Positions 16,296 through 26,097 of a DNA stretch of 36,643 nucleotides are shown here, one piece after another. The number at the start of each line of letters is the position of its first letter. Position 1 is the first letter of the stretch. Origin of the DNA: Candidatus Magasanikiibacteriota bacterium (GTDB taxonomy: Bacteria > Patescibacteriota > Patescibacteriia > Magasanikbacterales > GWA2-37-8); the NCBI GenBank assembly GCA_943359595.1, contig CALRIA010000005.1:1-36643 (forward strand). The letters are read 5' to 3'. The position numbers and the translations under genes were made by a program. The notes beneath the pieces were generated by a model that saw nothing but the letters and a program-made list of their open reading frames with translations, ran no database searches and was not told the origin of the DNA.

Positions 16296-17789
16296 ATGTC
16301 AATGAACGAGCCAATAAATCTATTGGAACCACAAGGTTTGGAATTAGACGAACCTAAACCAAAAAAGAAAAAATTATTTTGGCTATTTTTTATTATTATT
16401 GGACTTTTGTCCATTGTCGGTTGCAATACTTACCGCAACTACTCACTTGCAAAATGGTCTGATGATCCAGCCAACTATGATCTGAAGACTTTACAGCCAA
16501 AAAATGTTGGTATTTTACAAACAGTCAAAAATTTTATCTTTCACGCGGACAATGTCCTTGAAGGACAGAAAGACGACCGTATAAATATTTTATTGTTAGG
16601 TATTGGCGGGGCAGGCCATGACGGACCTTATCTAACTGATACCAATATTATACTAAGTATTAAACCTAGTACCAATGAAGTAGCCATGACCTCTATCCCT
16701 CGTGATTTAGGTGTAAATATCGGCAGTCACGGTGTTAGAAAAATAAATTCAGCTGACTCATTTGGTGAAGCGGAAACCGCTGGAGCTGGCGGAGAATATG
16801 CTCGTCAAATTTTTGAAAAAACTTTTGGTATAGATATACCCTATTATGCACGTGTAGATTTTACCGCTTTTCAAGAAATCATCGACGAGGTTGGTGGAGT
16901 AACGGTGAATGTACCACGTTCATTTGTTGATTATGAATTCCCTGGTCCAAATTTTTCTTATCGTACTTTAACTTTTAATGCTGGTGTGCAGGCAATGACT
17001 GGTGATCGCGCATTAGATTTTGCTCGTTCACGTCATGGCAACAATGGAGAAGGTTCAGATTTTTCGCGCTCTCACCGCCAACAGCTGATGATTTCGGCAT
17101 TAAAGGAAAAATTACTTTCTGTTGGCACTTATACCAATCCAATTCGAGTTCAAAGTATCTTACAATCTCTATCCACTCATATTACTACCAACCTCAATTT
17201 TGGTCAGATGATGTATCTAGCCAATCTGGCCAAAGATGCCGATAAAAATATAAAAATGTTAGTGCTGGACAATTCAGAAACTGGATTTTTAAAATCTTAT
17301 ATCGCTGATAGTGGCGCCTATATTTTGGCCCCCCGCACCAATAACTTTGATAATATCAATTTGGCTATCCAAAATGTCTTTGATAACAACCAAGTCAAAA
17401 TTGTCCAGAATTTGTCTACTGAAAATAAATCTATTTTCCCAACCGGAAAAATTCAAATCTTAAATGGAACTTGGCGAGCTGGTCTAGCGGCTAAATATCA
17501 ACAAGATTTACAGGAGAAGGGTTTTTCGACCTTACCAGCGGCCAACAGCCCAAAACGTCCAATTGATGCGACTACTATATATATAGTAAATCCAAAACTT
17601 TCCAACGATATAGTGCTAGCAATACAAAAAGAAATTACCGCCAAGGTGGAAAAGGGCTTGCCAGAATGGATAAAAAATGGTAGTACTAACGTAAATTCTA
17701 GCACTGAACAGTCCAATCCAAATTTAAAATTTAATACAGAAGCCGATATACTGATTATATTAGGGTCGGACTTAAGTGATAATAAATAA
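16296..17789 (+). CDS. LytR-CpsA-Psr (LCP) family protein with LytR_C-like C-terminus
   Basis: N-terminal TM, RINILLLGIGGAGHDGPYLTDTNIILSIKPSTNEVAMTSIPRDLGVNI...DRALDFARSRHGNNGEGSDFSRSHRQQ. Confidence 0.92.
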   Translation: MSMNEPINLLEPQGLELDEPKPKKKKLFWLFFIIIGLLSIVGCNTYRNYSLAKWSDDPANYDLKTLQPKNVGILQTVKNFIFHADNVLEGQKDDRINILLLGIGGAGHDGPYLTDTNIILSIKPSTNEVAMTSIPRDLGVNIGSHGVRKINSADSFGEAETAGAGGEYARQIFEKTFGIDIPYYARVDFTAFQEIIDEVGGVTVNVPRSFVDYEFPGPNFSYRTLTFNAGVQAMTGDRALDFARSRHGNNGEGSDFSRSHRQQLMISALKEKLLSVGTYTNPIRVQSILQSLSTHITTNLNFGQMMYLANLAKDADKNIKMLVLDNSETGFLKSYIADSGAYILAPRTNNFDNINLAIQNVFDNNQVKIVQNLSTENKSIFPTGKIQILNGTWRAGLAAKYQQDLQEKGFSTLPAANSPKRPIDATTIYIVNPKLSNDIVLAIQKEITAKVEKGLPEWIKNGSTNVNSSTEQSNPNLKFNTEADILIILGSDLSDNK

Positions 17790-17793
17790 TAAT

Positions 17794-19164
17794 ATGGCCA
17801 CACTTGCAAAAATAGTTGACCTCGAATTGCCTACCATCGCGTTAGTTGGCCGAGTAAATGTAGGAAAATCTACTCTATTCAATCGCCTCACTGAAAGTGA
17901 CAAAGCGTTGGTTTCAGATATCCCCGGCACTACTCGCACCCGTAATGAAGGCAAGTGTATTTGGCGTGGCCGACATATTCGTATTGTGGATACTGGTGGT
18001 CTGACATTTTCTGATGATGTACCTTTGGAAGAAGATATTATCAAACAAACTGAAGCAGCTCTTAAAGAAGCCGACGTAATTGTGTTTGTTACTGATATCA
18101 AAGATGGTCTGTTACCTCAAGAAAAAGAACTGGCCAAACTTTTATTACAAAAGAAAAAAGATTGTCCAGTAATTTTAGTAGCCAATAAAGCCGACAACCC
18201 AGTAGAGCACTCTCTGAAATATGAACGTGAATGGCTAAAACTTGGTTTTGGACAACCAATCGCTATCTCCGCTCAAAATGGTTCCGGATTGGGAGATCTA
18301 ATGGAACAAATTTTTTCATATTTAAAAAAGACTAAGAAAAAACCTCAATTATTACCAGATATAGAACCTATAAAAGTGGCTTTACTTGGCAAACCAAATG
18401 TGGGTAAATCCTCTCTCTTCAATAAATTAATCGGTGAAGATCGAGTGATTGTCAGCGACATGCCTCATACTACTCGTGAGCCACACGATACTTTGGTGGA
18501 AGTTGATGGTGAACATATTTTGTTTATTGATACCGCCGGTATTCGTCGCAAAGCCAAAGTATCTGGCCTGCTTGAACGTGTAGGCATAGGCAAAAGTATC
18601 GAGATCATGAAGCGCGCTGACATTGTTTTATTTTTACTCGACACTTCCTCTCCAATTACTGACCAAGATCAACAACTCGGTGGTTTGTTGCGTGAAAGTA
18701 CCAAGAGTGTGATTATAGTAGTCAATAAATGGGACTTGAGTGAAGACAACACCGATTCTTTCCGCAACGATGTCAAAGAAAAAATCATGAAATATTTCCC
18801 GCATATCGCCTATGCTCCAATTGCTTTTGTGAGCTCCAAAACTAGCTACCGTATTCACCAACTTTTCCCATTAATCAAACAGGCTTGGGAAGAACGTCAT
18901 ACTGAACTCTCCGAAGAAGTTTGTGAAGAATTTATTCGCCATGTTACCAAAGACCATCTACCATCTCGCGGCAAAGGTGTAAATCATCCAAAGATTTTGG
19001 GCTTCCGCCAAATAAATTTCAACCCTCCAATTTTTGAATTATTTATCAAATACAAAACTTCGCTTAATATTTCTTATGTTCATTATTTAGAAAATCGTTT
19101 GCGTGAACAATACAGTTTTTTTGCCGCACCGATTGTGATTAAACTAACGAAGACCAGAAGATAA
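17794..19164 (+). CDS. der: Ribosome-assembly GTPase Der (EngA), two GTPase domains
   Basis: IALVGRVNVGKSTLFNRL...DIPGTTR...VALLGKPNVGKSSLFNKLIGEDRVIVSDMPHTTR...NKWD. Confidence 0.96.
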   Translation: MATLAKIVDLELPTIALVGRVNVGKSTLFNRLTESDKALVSDIPGTTRTRNEGKCIWRGRHIRIVDTGGLTFSDDVPLEEDIIKQTEAALKEADVIVFVTDIKDGLLPQEKELAKLLLQKKKDCPVILVANKADNPVEHSLKYEREWLKLGFGQPIAISAQNGSGLGDLMEQIFSYLKKTKKKPQLLPDIEPIKVALLGKPNVGKSSLFNKLIGEDRVIVSDMPHTTREPHDTLVEVDGEHILFIDTAGIRRKAKVSGLLERVGIGKSIEIMKRADIVLFLLDTSSPITDQDQQLGGLLRESTKSVIIVVNKWDLSEDNTDSFRNDVKEKIMKYFPHIAYAPIAFVSSKTSYRIHQLFPLIKQAWEERHTELSEEVCEEFIRHVTKDHLPSRGKGVNHPKILGFRQINFNPPIFELFIKYKTSLNISYVHYLENRLREQYSFFAAPIVIKLTKTRR

Positions 19165-19181
19165 TTTACCGCTTAGAAATT

Positions 19182-19721
19182 ATGAAATTAATTGTTGGCT
19201 TAGGAAATCCAGGAAAAGAATTTGAAATCACTCGGCACAATGCCGGCTGGTTGACTTTGGATAGATTTACAAAAGCCGAAAATTTATCTTCCAAAAAGTC
19301 TTCAAAATTACAGGCTGAAATTTTTGATTATAAAGTTGGACGCAACAAAGTTGTCTTGGCCAAACCGCAAACTTTCATGAATAACTCTGGAATCTCAGCC
19401 AATATCATGTTAAATTTTTTCCGTCTCACTGCCAAAGATATTGTAGTCGTTCACGACGACAAGGATATTCCGGTTGGAGAAATTCGTGTGCAAACCAATC
19501 GTGGTCCAGCTGGACACAACGGTATTAAATCCATCATCGAGCATATCGGTACCCAAGATTTTACTCGTATTCGTATCGGCGTTGGTCCAATTGAAAAAGA
19601 AAAAATAGAAGAAATCAGTAATTTTGTTTTAAACAAATTTACTAAAGAAGAATTCAAACTTCTGCAAATTGCTATGGACAATGCGGCGATGGAAATAAAA
19701 AGATTGTCAGCGATTGAATAA
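19182..19721 (+). CDS. pth: Peptidyl-tRNA hydrolase
   Basis: MKLIVGLGNPGKEFEITRHNAGWLTLDRF...KPQTFMNNSG...VVHDDKDIPVGEIRV. Confidence 0.96.
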   Translation: MKLIVGLGNPGKEFEITRHNAGWLTLDRFTKAENLSSKKSSKLQAEIFDYKVGRNKVVLAKPQTFMNNSGISANIMLNFFRLTAKDIVVVHDDKDIPVGEIRVQTNRGPAGHNGIKSIIEHIGTQDFTRIRIGVGPIEKEKIEEISNFVLNKFTKEEFKLLQIAMDNAAMEIKRLSAIE

Positions 19722-19739
19722 TAAAAAAATAAGTTTATA

Positions 19740-19770
19740 AAAATACCATAAATTATTATGGTATTTTTTT
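19740..19770 (+). terminator. Intrinsic terminator after pth
   Basis: AAAATACCATAA-ATT-ATTATGGTATTTTTTT. Confidence 0.8.
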
Positions 19771-19788
19771 ATAAAACAATAAATATGA

Positions 19789-19794
19789 TATAAT
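19789..19794 (+). promoter_or_regulatory. dprA extended -10 element (TGATATAAT), probable leaderless transcript
   Basis: TATAAT ends 8 nt before the dprA ATG at 19803. Confidence 0.5.
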
Positions 19795-19802
19795 TATAAC
19801 TT

Positions 19803-20882
19803 ATGAATTATCACGCTTGGCTCGCCCACTTTCCTAAAATAACTTACAAACGTTACTCTGCTTTAAAAACGTATTTTTTTGATTTTAAAAATTTACATGA
19901 TACCGAATTAGATGAATTGCTCAAAGCTGGTTTGGAAGAAAATATCGCCTCAGAATTTTTGACCTGGCGTGATAAAAATCCGATTGAAAAAATTTTAGAA
20001 AATTTGGCCAAAGAAAATATTCAAACTGTGTCGCTAGGTGATGCCGACTACCCTGCTCTACTATCGGAAATTACCGATCCGCCACATACTCTTTTTTATC
20101 GTGGCACTTTGCCCCCAACTGAAATGCCAACACTCGCCGTAGTTGGCACTAGACGGATGACCACTTATGGCAAAATGATCTGTGAAGATTTGGTAATGCC
20201 TCTAGCTCGCCAAGGAGTGCTAATTGTTAGTGGACTAGCACTCGGTATTGATGGTGTTGCACACAGTACAGCGCTTACAGCTAATGGCGTAACGATGGCA
20301 GTATTGGGTTCCGGCATTGACCGTCTATGTGTCTATCCTTATGCCCACAAACAATTATCAGAAAAAATAATCACTGCTGGCGGATCACTTATTTCCGAAT
20401 ATCCGCCCGGATTTTTACCGACTCAATATTCTTTTCCAGCCCGTAATCGCATCGTTGCTGGACTGAGTCTGGGAACATTAGTTATTGAAGCGCCAATCAA
20501 ATCCGGTGCTCTTATCACCGCACGCTGTGCCCTTGATTATAATCGTGAAGTCATGGCTGTACCACATGCGATCATCTCGCCGACTGGTGCCGGACCAAAC
20601 AATCTCATTAAATTCGGCGCCAAGATGATAACTGAACCAAACGATATTTTAGAAGCGCTAAATTTGCAGACTATTAAACAAATAATCCCAACCAATCAAC
20701 CAATCGGCGATAACCAAACTGAAGAAAAAATTCTCAAACATTTAAGCAGAGAATCAAAAAATATTAATCAAATTATTTTAGAAAGTCAACTGAATAGCTC
20801 TACAATTAGTTCCACTTTAATACTAATGGAAATCAAGGGATCAATAAAAAATTTAGGAGGAATGAACTATATAAGAAAATAA
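19803..20882 (+). CDS. dprA: DNA processing protein DprA
   Basis: YPALLSEITDPPHTLFYRGTLP...VVGTRRMTTYGK...VSGLALGIDGVAHSTAL...LGSGIDRLCVYPYAHKQL...EYPPGFLPTQYSFPARNRIVAGLS. Confidence 0.96.
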   Translation: MNYHAWLAHFPKITYKRYSALKTYFFDFKNLHDTELDELLKAGLEENIASEFLTWRDKNPIEKILENLAKENIQTVSLGDADYPALLSEITDPPHTLFYRGTLPPTEMPTLAVVGTRRMTTYGKMICEDLVMPLARQGVLIVSGLALGIDGVAHSTALTANGVTMAVLGSGIDRLCVYPYAHKQLSEKIITAGGSLISEYPPGFLPTQYSFPARNRIVAGLSLGTLVIEAPIKSGALITARCALDYNREVMAVPHAIISPTGAGPNNLIKFGAKMITEPNDILEALNLQTIKQIIPTNQPIGDNQTEEKILKHLSRESKNINQIILESQLNSSTISSTLILMEIKGSIKNLGGMNYIRK

Positions 20883-20893
20883 AAAAATATTTT

Positions 20894-21613
20894 TTATTTC
20901 TTTCTACCAAGCAATTTTTCTAAAAACGTTAGCTTTTCACCAGATTTTAGAGGTGCCAACGAATGAATATTTTCTTTTATTTTTACACTAGAAACTATCG
21001 TAACATTTTCTCCTTGACGACGACCTTGACCAACTTTATTTACCAAAGTTATTTCTACCAATGGACGTTCTTTGCCAATTGCAACCCTCATTTCAAAAGT
21101 GATTTCAGCCAACCTCTGAGCACCAGCTTGCATTTTTTTCATATCCAAAATCCCTCCCATTTCATTTTCTCCACCCAATAAACTTTCGATAAAAAGTTCA
21201 CAGCCAGCTTCGTCTCTAAACTGTCTCATCCCTATATCACGAGTAAAAAGGGATTTTATTTGGTCTTCTTCACCTGTGGCTACCGCTCTAAAAATTTCAT
21301 CCATTTCAACTCTACGAGCTTTGTCCAACCGCTCTTGCCGATCTTGATACTGTTGCTGTCTTACACCACTAGACGCTTTTTGTACCGCCTGCAATGCGGC
21401 TTGTATCTGAGCCACATCAAGTTCAACCACTGTATTTTTTCTTACCATGTTCACTATCGGTGTTTGATCATCATCACTCAAAGGGGCGCCCTGAGGAGCG
21501 CTAGAAACATCAAAAAATCTAACTGGCCCAGAGAGATCATCATCGATCTCATCACCAGTTTTTGACATTTCCCAATTCGCCATATCCCCTTTTCCTTTTT
21601 CTTTTTCTACCAT
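20894..21613 (-). CDS. Hypothetical protein, coiled-coil-prone, no recognised domain
   Basis: 239 aa ORF, convergent with dprA; likely start at an internal Met (MANWEMSKTGDE). Confidence 0.65.
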   Translation of the reverse strand: MVEKEKGKGDMANWEMSKTGDEIDDDLSGPVRFFDVSSAPQGAPLSDDDQTPIVNMVRKNTVVELDVAQIQAALQAVQKASSGVRQQQYQDRQERLDKARRVEMDEIFRAVATGEEDQIKSLFTRDIGMRQFRDEAGCELFIESLLGGENEMGGILDMKKMQAGAQRLAEITFEMRVAIGKERPLVEITLVNKVGQGRRQGENVTIVSSVKIKENIHSLAPLKSGEKLTFLEKLLGRKK

Positions 21614-21654
21614 ATAAAATATATAATAATCTATTCACAAATTTTACCACAAAA

Positions 21655-21683
21655 TTGACATTTTAGTCAAAATCCGCTATCTT
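21655..21683 (+). promoter_or_regulatory. topA promoter
   Basis: TTGACA-N17-TATCTT. Confidence 0.6.
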
Positions 21684-21704
21684 AAGGAGGAAAAATAAAA
21701 AAAT

Positions 21705-23759
21705 ATGTCAAAATTAGTTATTGTAGAGTCACCGGCTAAAGCTAAAACAATCAGCAAATTCTTGGGTAAAAGCTTTGTAGTTAAGTCTTCTTTTGGGCAT
21801 GTCCGCGATCTGCCAAAAAGCAAAATGGGGATTGATATCGAACACAATTTTGAACCACAATATATCAACAGTCGAGACAAAAGCAAGGTAATTAAAGAAT
21901 TAAAAGACGCGGCCAAAAAAACTAGTGATATCCTATTCGCTACCGATGAGGATCGAGAAGGAGAAGCTATTTCTTGGCATTTAGCGCAAGTATTGGGTGT
22001 CGATCCAGAAAAAGCCCAACGTATTGCTTTTCATGAAATTACCAAAACCGCCATCGAACATGCTATCGCCAATCCGCGCGCTTTGGATCTAAAGATGGTC
22101 GACGCTCAACAAGCGCGTCGTATTTTGGATAGATTGGTAGGCTATGAATTATCACCATTTTTATGGCGTAAGGTGGCCAAAGGTTTGTCGGCCGGTCGTG
22201 TCCAAAGTGTGGCTATGCGTCTCACCGTCGAACGTGAACGGGAAATTTTAGATTTTAAACCGGAAGAATATTGGACTGTTGAAGGAATTTTTGAAAATAA
22301 AGAAAAAATAAATTTTGAGGCCAAGCTGTCCGCTACTCCAGAAAAAAAATTAGAGAAACTGGATATTAAAAATAAAGAAACGGCTGATAAAATATTCGCC
22401 GACCTTGTCGGTGTTTCTTACACTATCAACGCAGTGGAAAAGAAAAACAGCAAACGCAATCCCCCACCACCATTTACTACTTCATCACTACAGCAAGACG
22501 CCAACAACCGTTTGGGTTTTTCCGCCAAACAAACTATGCGTTTGGCACAACAATTATACGAAGGTGTAGATCTTGGATCCGAAGGTTCCGTAGGTCTGAT
22601 CACTTATATGCGTACTGACGCAGTCAATCTCTCTCAAAAATTTTTAACCGATGCTCACGCTGTTATCGCCGAAGAATTTGGTCAAAAATATAATTTAGAC
22701 AAACCACGTGCCTATACCAACAAAAGTAAAAATGCCCAAGAAGCACACGAAGCCATCCGTCCAACTGAAGCCAAACGTACTCCAGCTATAGTGGAGCCAT
22801 TTTTAGAAAAGAACCAATTCAAATTATACGAACTAATCTGGCGTCGTGCTATGGGCACTCAGATGGCCGCAGCTGACGTTGCATCCACTGGCGCTAATAT
22901 TATCTCCACCAACAATTATATCTTCCGTGCTACCGGTCAAACTATCGTTTTTGATGGTTTCTTAAAATTATATCCAGACAAAGGAAAAGATAACGCTCTT
23001 CCTAATTTAGAAAATGGTGAAAATGTAAACTGCCAAGAAATAAAAACTGAACAACACAGTACCGAACCACCGGCTCGTTACAACGATGCGGCATTGGTAA
23101 AAGCTCTTGAAGAATACGGCATTGGTCGTCCATCTACCTATGCTCCAACCATTGCGACCATCGAAGATCGTGGTTATGTTGAACGTGATGAAAAAAAACG
23201 ACTCAAACCACGCGAAGTCGCTTTTGTGGTTAATGATTTACTAGTAAAACATTTTCCAAATATTGTTGATTTTTCCTTTACTGCTCAGATGGAAGAAAAC
23301 TTTGATGCTATCGCTCGTGGTGAAAAAGAATGGCAGCCAGTGATTGCAGATTTTTATCACCCATTCAAAGAAAATTTAAAAATAAAAGACAAAGAAATTG
23401 CTCAAAAAGAAAAAATTCCTGATGAACCGACCGAGGAAGTTTGTGAAAAATGCGGAAAACCAATGGTCATAAAAAATGGACGCTTTGGTAAATTTATGGC
23501 CTGTACTGGTTATCCAGAATGTAAAACTACCAAAAATATTGACGTCGTTACCGGCGTAAAATGTCCAAAATGTTTAGAGGGTGATTTGGCGGAACGTCGT
23601 AGTAAACGTGGCAAAACATTTTATGGCTGCAACCGTTATCCAAAATGTGATTTTGCAGTTTGGGATAAACCCACCGGAGAAAAATGCGAAAAATGCGGTT
23701 CCTTACTAACCCAGACTTTCAAAGGAGAAATAAAATGTTCCAATAAGGAATGCAAATAA
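21705..23759 (+). CDS. topA: DNA topoisomerase I with C-terminal zinc-finger repeats
   Basis: MSKLVIVESPAKAKTISKFLG...YMRTDAVNLS...CEKCGKPMVIKNGRFGKFMACTGYPECKTTK. Confidence 0.97.
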   Translation: MSKLVIVESPAKAKTISKFLGKSFVVKSSFGHVRDLPKSKMGIDIEHNFEPQYINSRDKSKVIKELKDAAKKTSDILFATDEDREGEAISWHLAQVLGVDPEKAQRIAFHEITKTAIEHAIANPRALDLKMVDAQQARRILDRLVGYELSPFLWRKVAKGLSAGRVQSVAMRLTVEREREILDFKPEEYWTVEGIFENKEKINFEAKLSATPEKKLEKLDIKNKETADKIFADLVGVSYTINAVEKKNSKRNPPPPFTTSSLQQDANNRLGFSAKQTMRLAQQLYEGVDLGSEGSVGLITYMRTDAVNLSQKFLTDAHAVIAEEFGQKYNLDKPRAYTNKSKNAQEAHEAIRPTEAKRTPAIVEPFLEKNQFKLYELIWRRAMGTQMAAADVASTGANIISTNNYIFRATGQTIVFDGFLKLYPDKGKDNALPNLENGENVNCQEIKTEQHSTEPPARYNDAALVKALEEYGIGRPSTYAPTIATIEDRGYVERDEKKRLKPREVAFVVNDLLVKHFPNIVDFSFTAQMEENFDAIARGEKEWQPVIADFYHPFKENLKIKDKEIAQKEKIPDEPTEEVCEKCGKPMVIKNGRFGKFMACTGYPECKTTKNIDVVTGVKCPKCLEGDLAERRSKRGKTFYGCNRYPKCDFAVWDKPTGEKCEKCGSLLTQTFKGEIKCSNKECK

Positions 23760-23760
23760 T

Positions 23761-24243
23761 ATGGAGGAGGATTGGAAATTAAAAATTGATTCCACCAAAA
23801 ATCAACGTATCATTGGCGTAATAATTTTTTATTTTCTAATTACTTTTATCATCTCGCGATTAATGGTTTATCTAGTTATTGGTAAATGGCTACCAAACTT
23901 TTTTCTTAATATTCGCGGAGTACATATTCACCACTTTACTTATGGTGTATTTATATTAGTTTTGATTGGTTTTTATCTGATTATGCGTCGACCAGAAGCT
24001 GAATCAGAAATTTTTAAAATCTGCACTGCTTTCTACGGTATCGGACTTGGCCTAACTTTCGATGAATTTGGTATGTGGGTAAGGCTAGCTGACGAATATT
24101 GGCTACGTCAAAGCTATGACGCGGTGATAGTTATACTATTATTACTACTAAATATTGCTTATTATCGCCAAGTGTTCCATGGCGTTCGTGAAGTTGGCAA
24201 ACTGTTTAAAAAAATCTTTCTTCGATTGTTTTCCATGACCTGA
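23761..24243 (+). CDS. Hypothetical integral membrane protein
   Basis: 160 aa, several TM segments, GVHIHHFTYGVFILVLIGFYLI. Confidence 0.7.
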   Translation: MEEDWKLKIDSTKNQRIIGVIIFYFLITFIISRLMVYLVIGKWLPNFFLNIRGVHIHHFTYGVFILVLIGFYLIMRRPEAESEIFKICTAFYGIGLGLTFDEFGMWVRLADEYWLRQSYDAVIVILLLLLNIAYYRQVFHGVREVGKLFKKIFLRLFSMT

Positions 24244-24246
24244 CAG

Positions 24247-24275
24247 TTGACAAACCTTATATTTTAAGCTATTGT
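24247..24275 (+). promoter_or_regulatory. rplA promoter, abutting the upstream gene stop
   Basis: TTGACA-N17-TATTGT. Confidence 0.75.
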
Positions 24276-24289
24276 TAGAGTATATTAAC

Positions 24290-24323
24290 GGTGGGATCTC
24301 GACCACTCGAGAGTTTGTACCAC
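24290..24323 (+). promoter_or_regulatory. Candidate L1 autoregulatory leader (23S rRNA mimic)
   Basis: GGTGGGA-[TCTCGA-CCAC-TCGAGA]-GTTTGTACCAC, same framing as the 23S L1 site GGUGGGA...GAAAUACCACC. Confidence 0.7.
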
Positions 24324-24351
24324 TAAAATCGCAATTGCGATTAAAAAAAAT

Positions 24352-25038
24352 ATGATTAAATTAACAAAACGCATGGCTGCAATTTCAGCCAAAATAGACA
24401 AGAATAAGGTCTATTCCCTAGACGAGGCAATTGCGCTAATCAAAGAAACTTCTGGTGTAAAATTTGACGCCAGTGTCGAAATCCATGCTCATTTAGGTAT
24501 TGATCCAAAAAAAGGCGACCAATTGATTCGTGCCACTGTAGTTTTACCACACGGTATTGGCAAAACCAAAAAAGTAGCTGTTTTTGTTTCCAGTGAAAAA
24601 GAAAAAGAAGCCAAAGAATCCGGTGCTGATGTAATCTATACTGAAGAAGGAATCAAAAAAATCAAAGATACTGGTAAAATTGATTTTGAAGTAGCTGTTA
24701 CCACACCAGATATGATGCCTAAATTGGCCGCTATAGCTAAAGTACTTGGTCCAAAAGGTTTGATGCCTAGTCCAAAAACTGAAACCGTCGGACCAAACAT
24801 CAAAAAAATGGTAGAAGAATTAAAAAGAGGTAAAGTCACTTTTAAAAATGATGACACTGCTAATATCCATCAGATTGTAGGAAAAGTGAGTTTCGATGAC
24901 GCTAAATTAAAAGAAAATTTATCGGCTTTTCTAGAAGCCTTAAAAAAATCACGACCGACAACAATCAAAGGATCATTCATAAAAAACTTAGTCCTTTGTT
25001 CTACGATGGGGCCGTCAATAAGAATCAACGAGAACTAA
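24352..25038 (+). CDS. rplA: Ribosomal protein uL1
   Basis: [73 protein letters not shown]. Confidence 0.97.
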   Translation: MIKLTKRMAAISAKIDKNKVYSLDEAIALIKETSGVKFDASVEIHAHLGIDPKKGDQLIRATVVLPHGIGKTKKVAVFVSSEKEKEAKESGADVIYTEEGIKKIKDTGKIDFEVAVTTPDMMPKLAAIAKVLGPKGLMPSPKTETVGPNIKKMVEELKRGKVTFKNDDTANIHQIVGKVSFDDAKLKENLSAFLEALKKSRPTTIKGSFIKNLVLCSTMGPSIRINEN

Positions 25039-25042
25039 ACTT

Positions 25043-25074
25043 AACACCCCTCATTATTGAGGGGTGTTTTTTTT
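25043..25074 (+). terminator. Intrinsic terminator after rplA
   Basis: AACACCCCTCA-TTAT-TGAGGGGTGTT + TTTTTT. Confidence 0.9.
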
Positions 25075-25083
25075 AAAAAATTT

Positions 25084-26097
25084 ATGCTGATTTTTGCAAC
25101 TGTTGGCCACACTACACTTGCCGAAGACCAAATTAGAAAAATTGTATTAGCTGGTGCTGATGTAATTAGATATAATTTTGCTTATCGAAATATAAGTGAA
25201 AATATTGAATTGGTATGTACGGCTCAAAGAATAATCGAAGAATTAAATTCCTCAGCGCAAATTTTAATAGACTTTCCTCTAAACAAAATTCGTCTAGGAG
25301 ATTTTGATATAAAAATTTTTGCAGTAAGAGAAAATCAAGAATTAATTCTAAAGTCCGCGCCTTTCTCGCCAAATTGTTATGAATATATCCCGGTCGACAC
25401 TCAATTACTGGGACAAAAAGTATACGTTGATCAAACTATAACCATTGGGGATGGTGAAATATCGATGCAAGTGATTGAAATTTTAAATACCGACACCATT
25501 AAAGTAAAGATTTTAAATAATGGAGTAATAAATTACATCAAAACATTCAATTGCAAATATCGAATTTCTGAAGAAGTTATCTTAAAATTATACGACGAAA
25601 CGCTAGAAAAAATTAGTATGATCGGGCCTGACAAAATTGCCATATCTTTTATTAATTTTGAAACTAATGAAAAAATAAAACAATTAATTTTATCGAAAAA
25701 CATACAACCAAAAGTAATTATTAAAATTGAATACGGAATAAATGAAAGTGAACTAGAAAAAATTTGTTTAGATAATTTCTACAACGCTATTCTGATTGAT
25801 CGAGGTGAACTAGGAGTAAATGAACCGTTTGAAAAATTAGGTTATTATCAAGATTTAATCATCAAAACCGCCAAAAAATTCAATAAACGAATAATAGTAT
25901 CGACCCAAATTTTGGAAAGTACGATTTATAATTATATACCGTCACGCTCAGATATCAATGATTTAACTGAAATTATTCGCTCTGGAGTTGATGGAATAAT
26001 GTTTTGTATGGAAACATCTTCCTCCATACGGCCAGCTTATCCCATTTCAGTTGCAAAAAAAATTATTTTGGAAATACAGAGTCATAAAAAAATATGA
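25084..26097 (+). CDS. Divergent pyruvate-kinase-like TIM-barrel protein
   Basis: FATVGHTTLAEDQIRKIVLAGADVIRYNFAYRN; IKIEYGINESELEKI...AILIDRGELGVNEPFEKLGYYQDLIIKTAKKFNKRIIVSTQILES...PSRSDINDLTEIIRSGVDGIMFCMETS. Confidence 0.85.
   Translation: MLIFATVGHTTLAEDQIRKIVLAGADVIRYNFAYRNISENIELVCTAQRIIEELNSSAQILIDFPLNKIRLGDFDIKIFAVRENQELILKSAPFSPNCYEYIPVDTQLLGQKVYVDQTITIGDGEISMQVIEILNTDTIKVKILNNGVINYIKTFNCKYRISEEVILKLYDETLEKISMIGPDKIAISFINFETNEKIKQLILSKNIQPKVIIKIEYGINESELEKICLDNFYNAILIDRGELGVNEPFEKLGYYQDLIIKTAKKFNKRIIVSTQILESTIYNYIPSRSDINDLTEIIRSGVDGIMFCMETSSSIRPAYPISVAKKIILEIQSHKKI

Noticed and set aside
21678-21705. topA SD (AAGGAGG) apparently upstream of or at the transcription start
   Set aside because: The -10 call (TATCTT) is weak and an alternative upstream start could include the SD; not enough to claim an anomaly.
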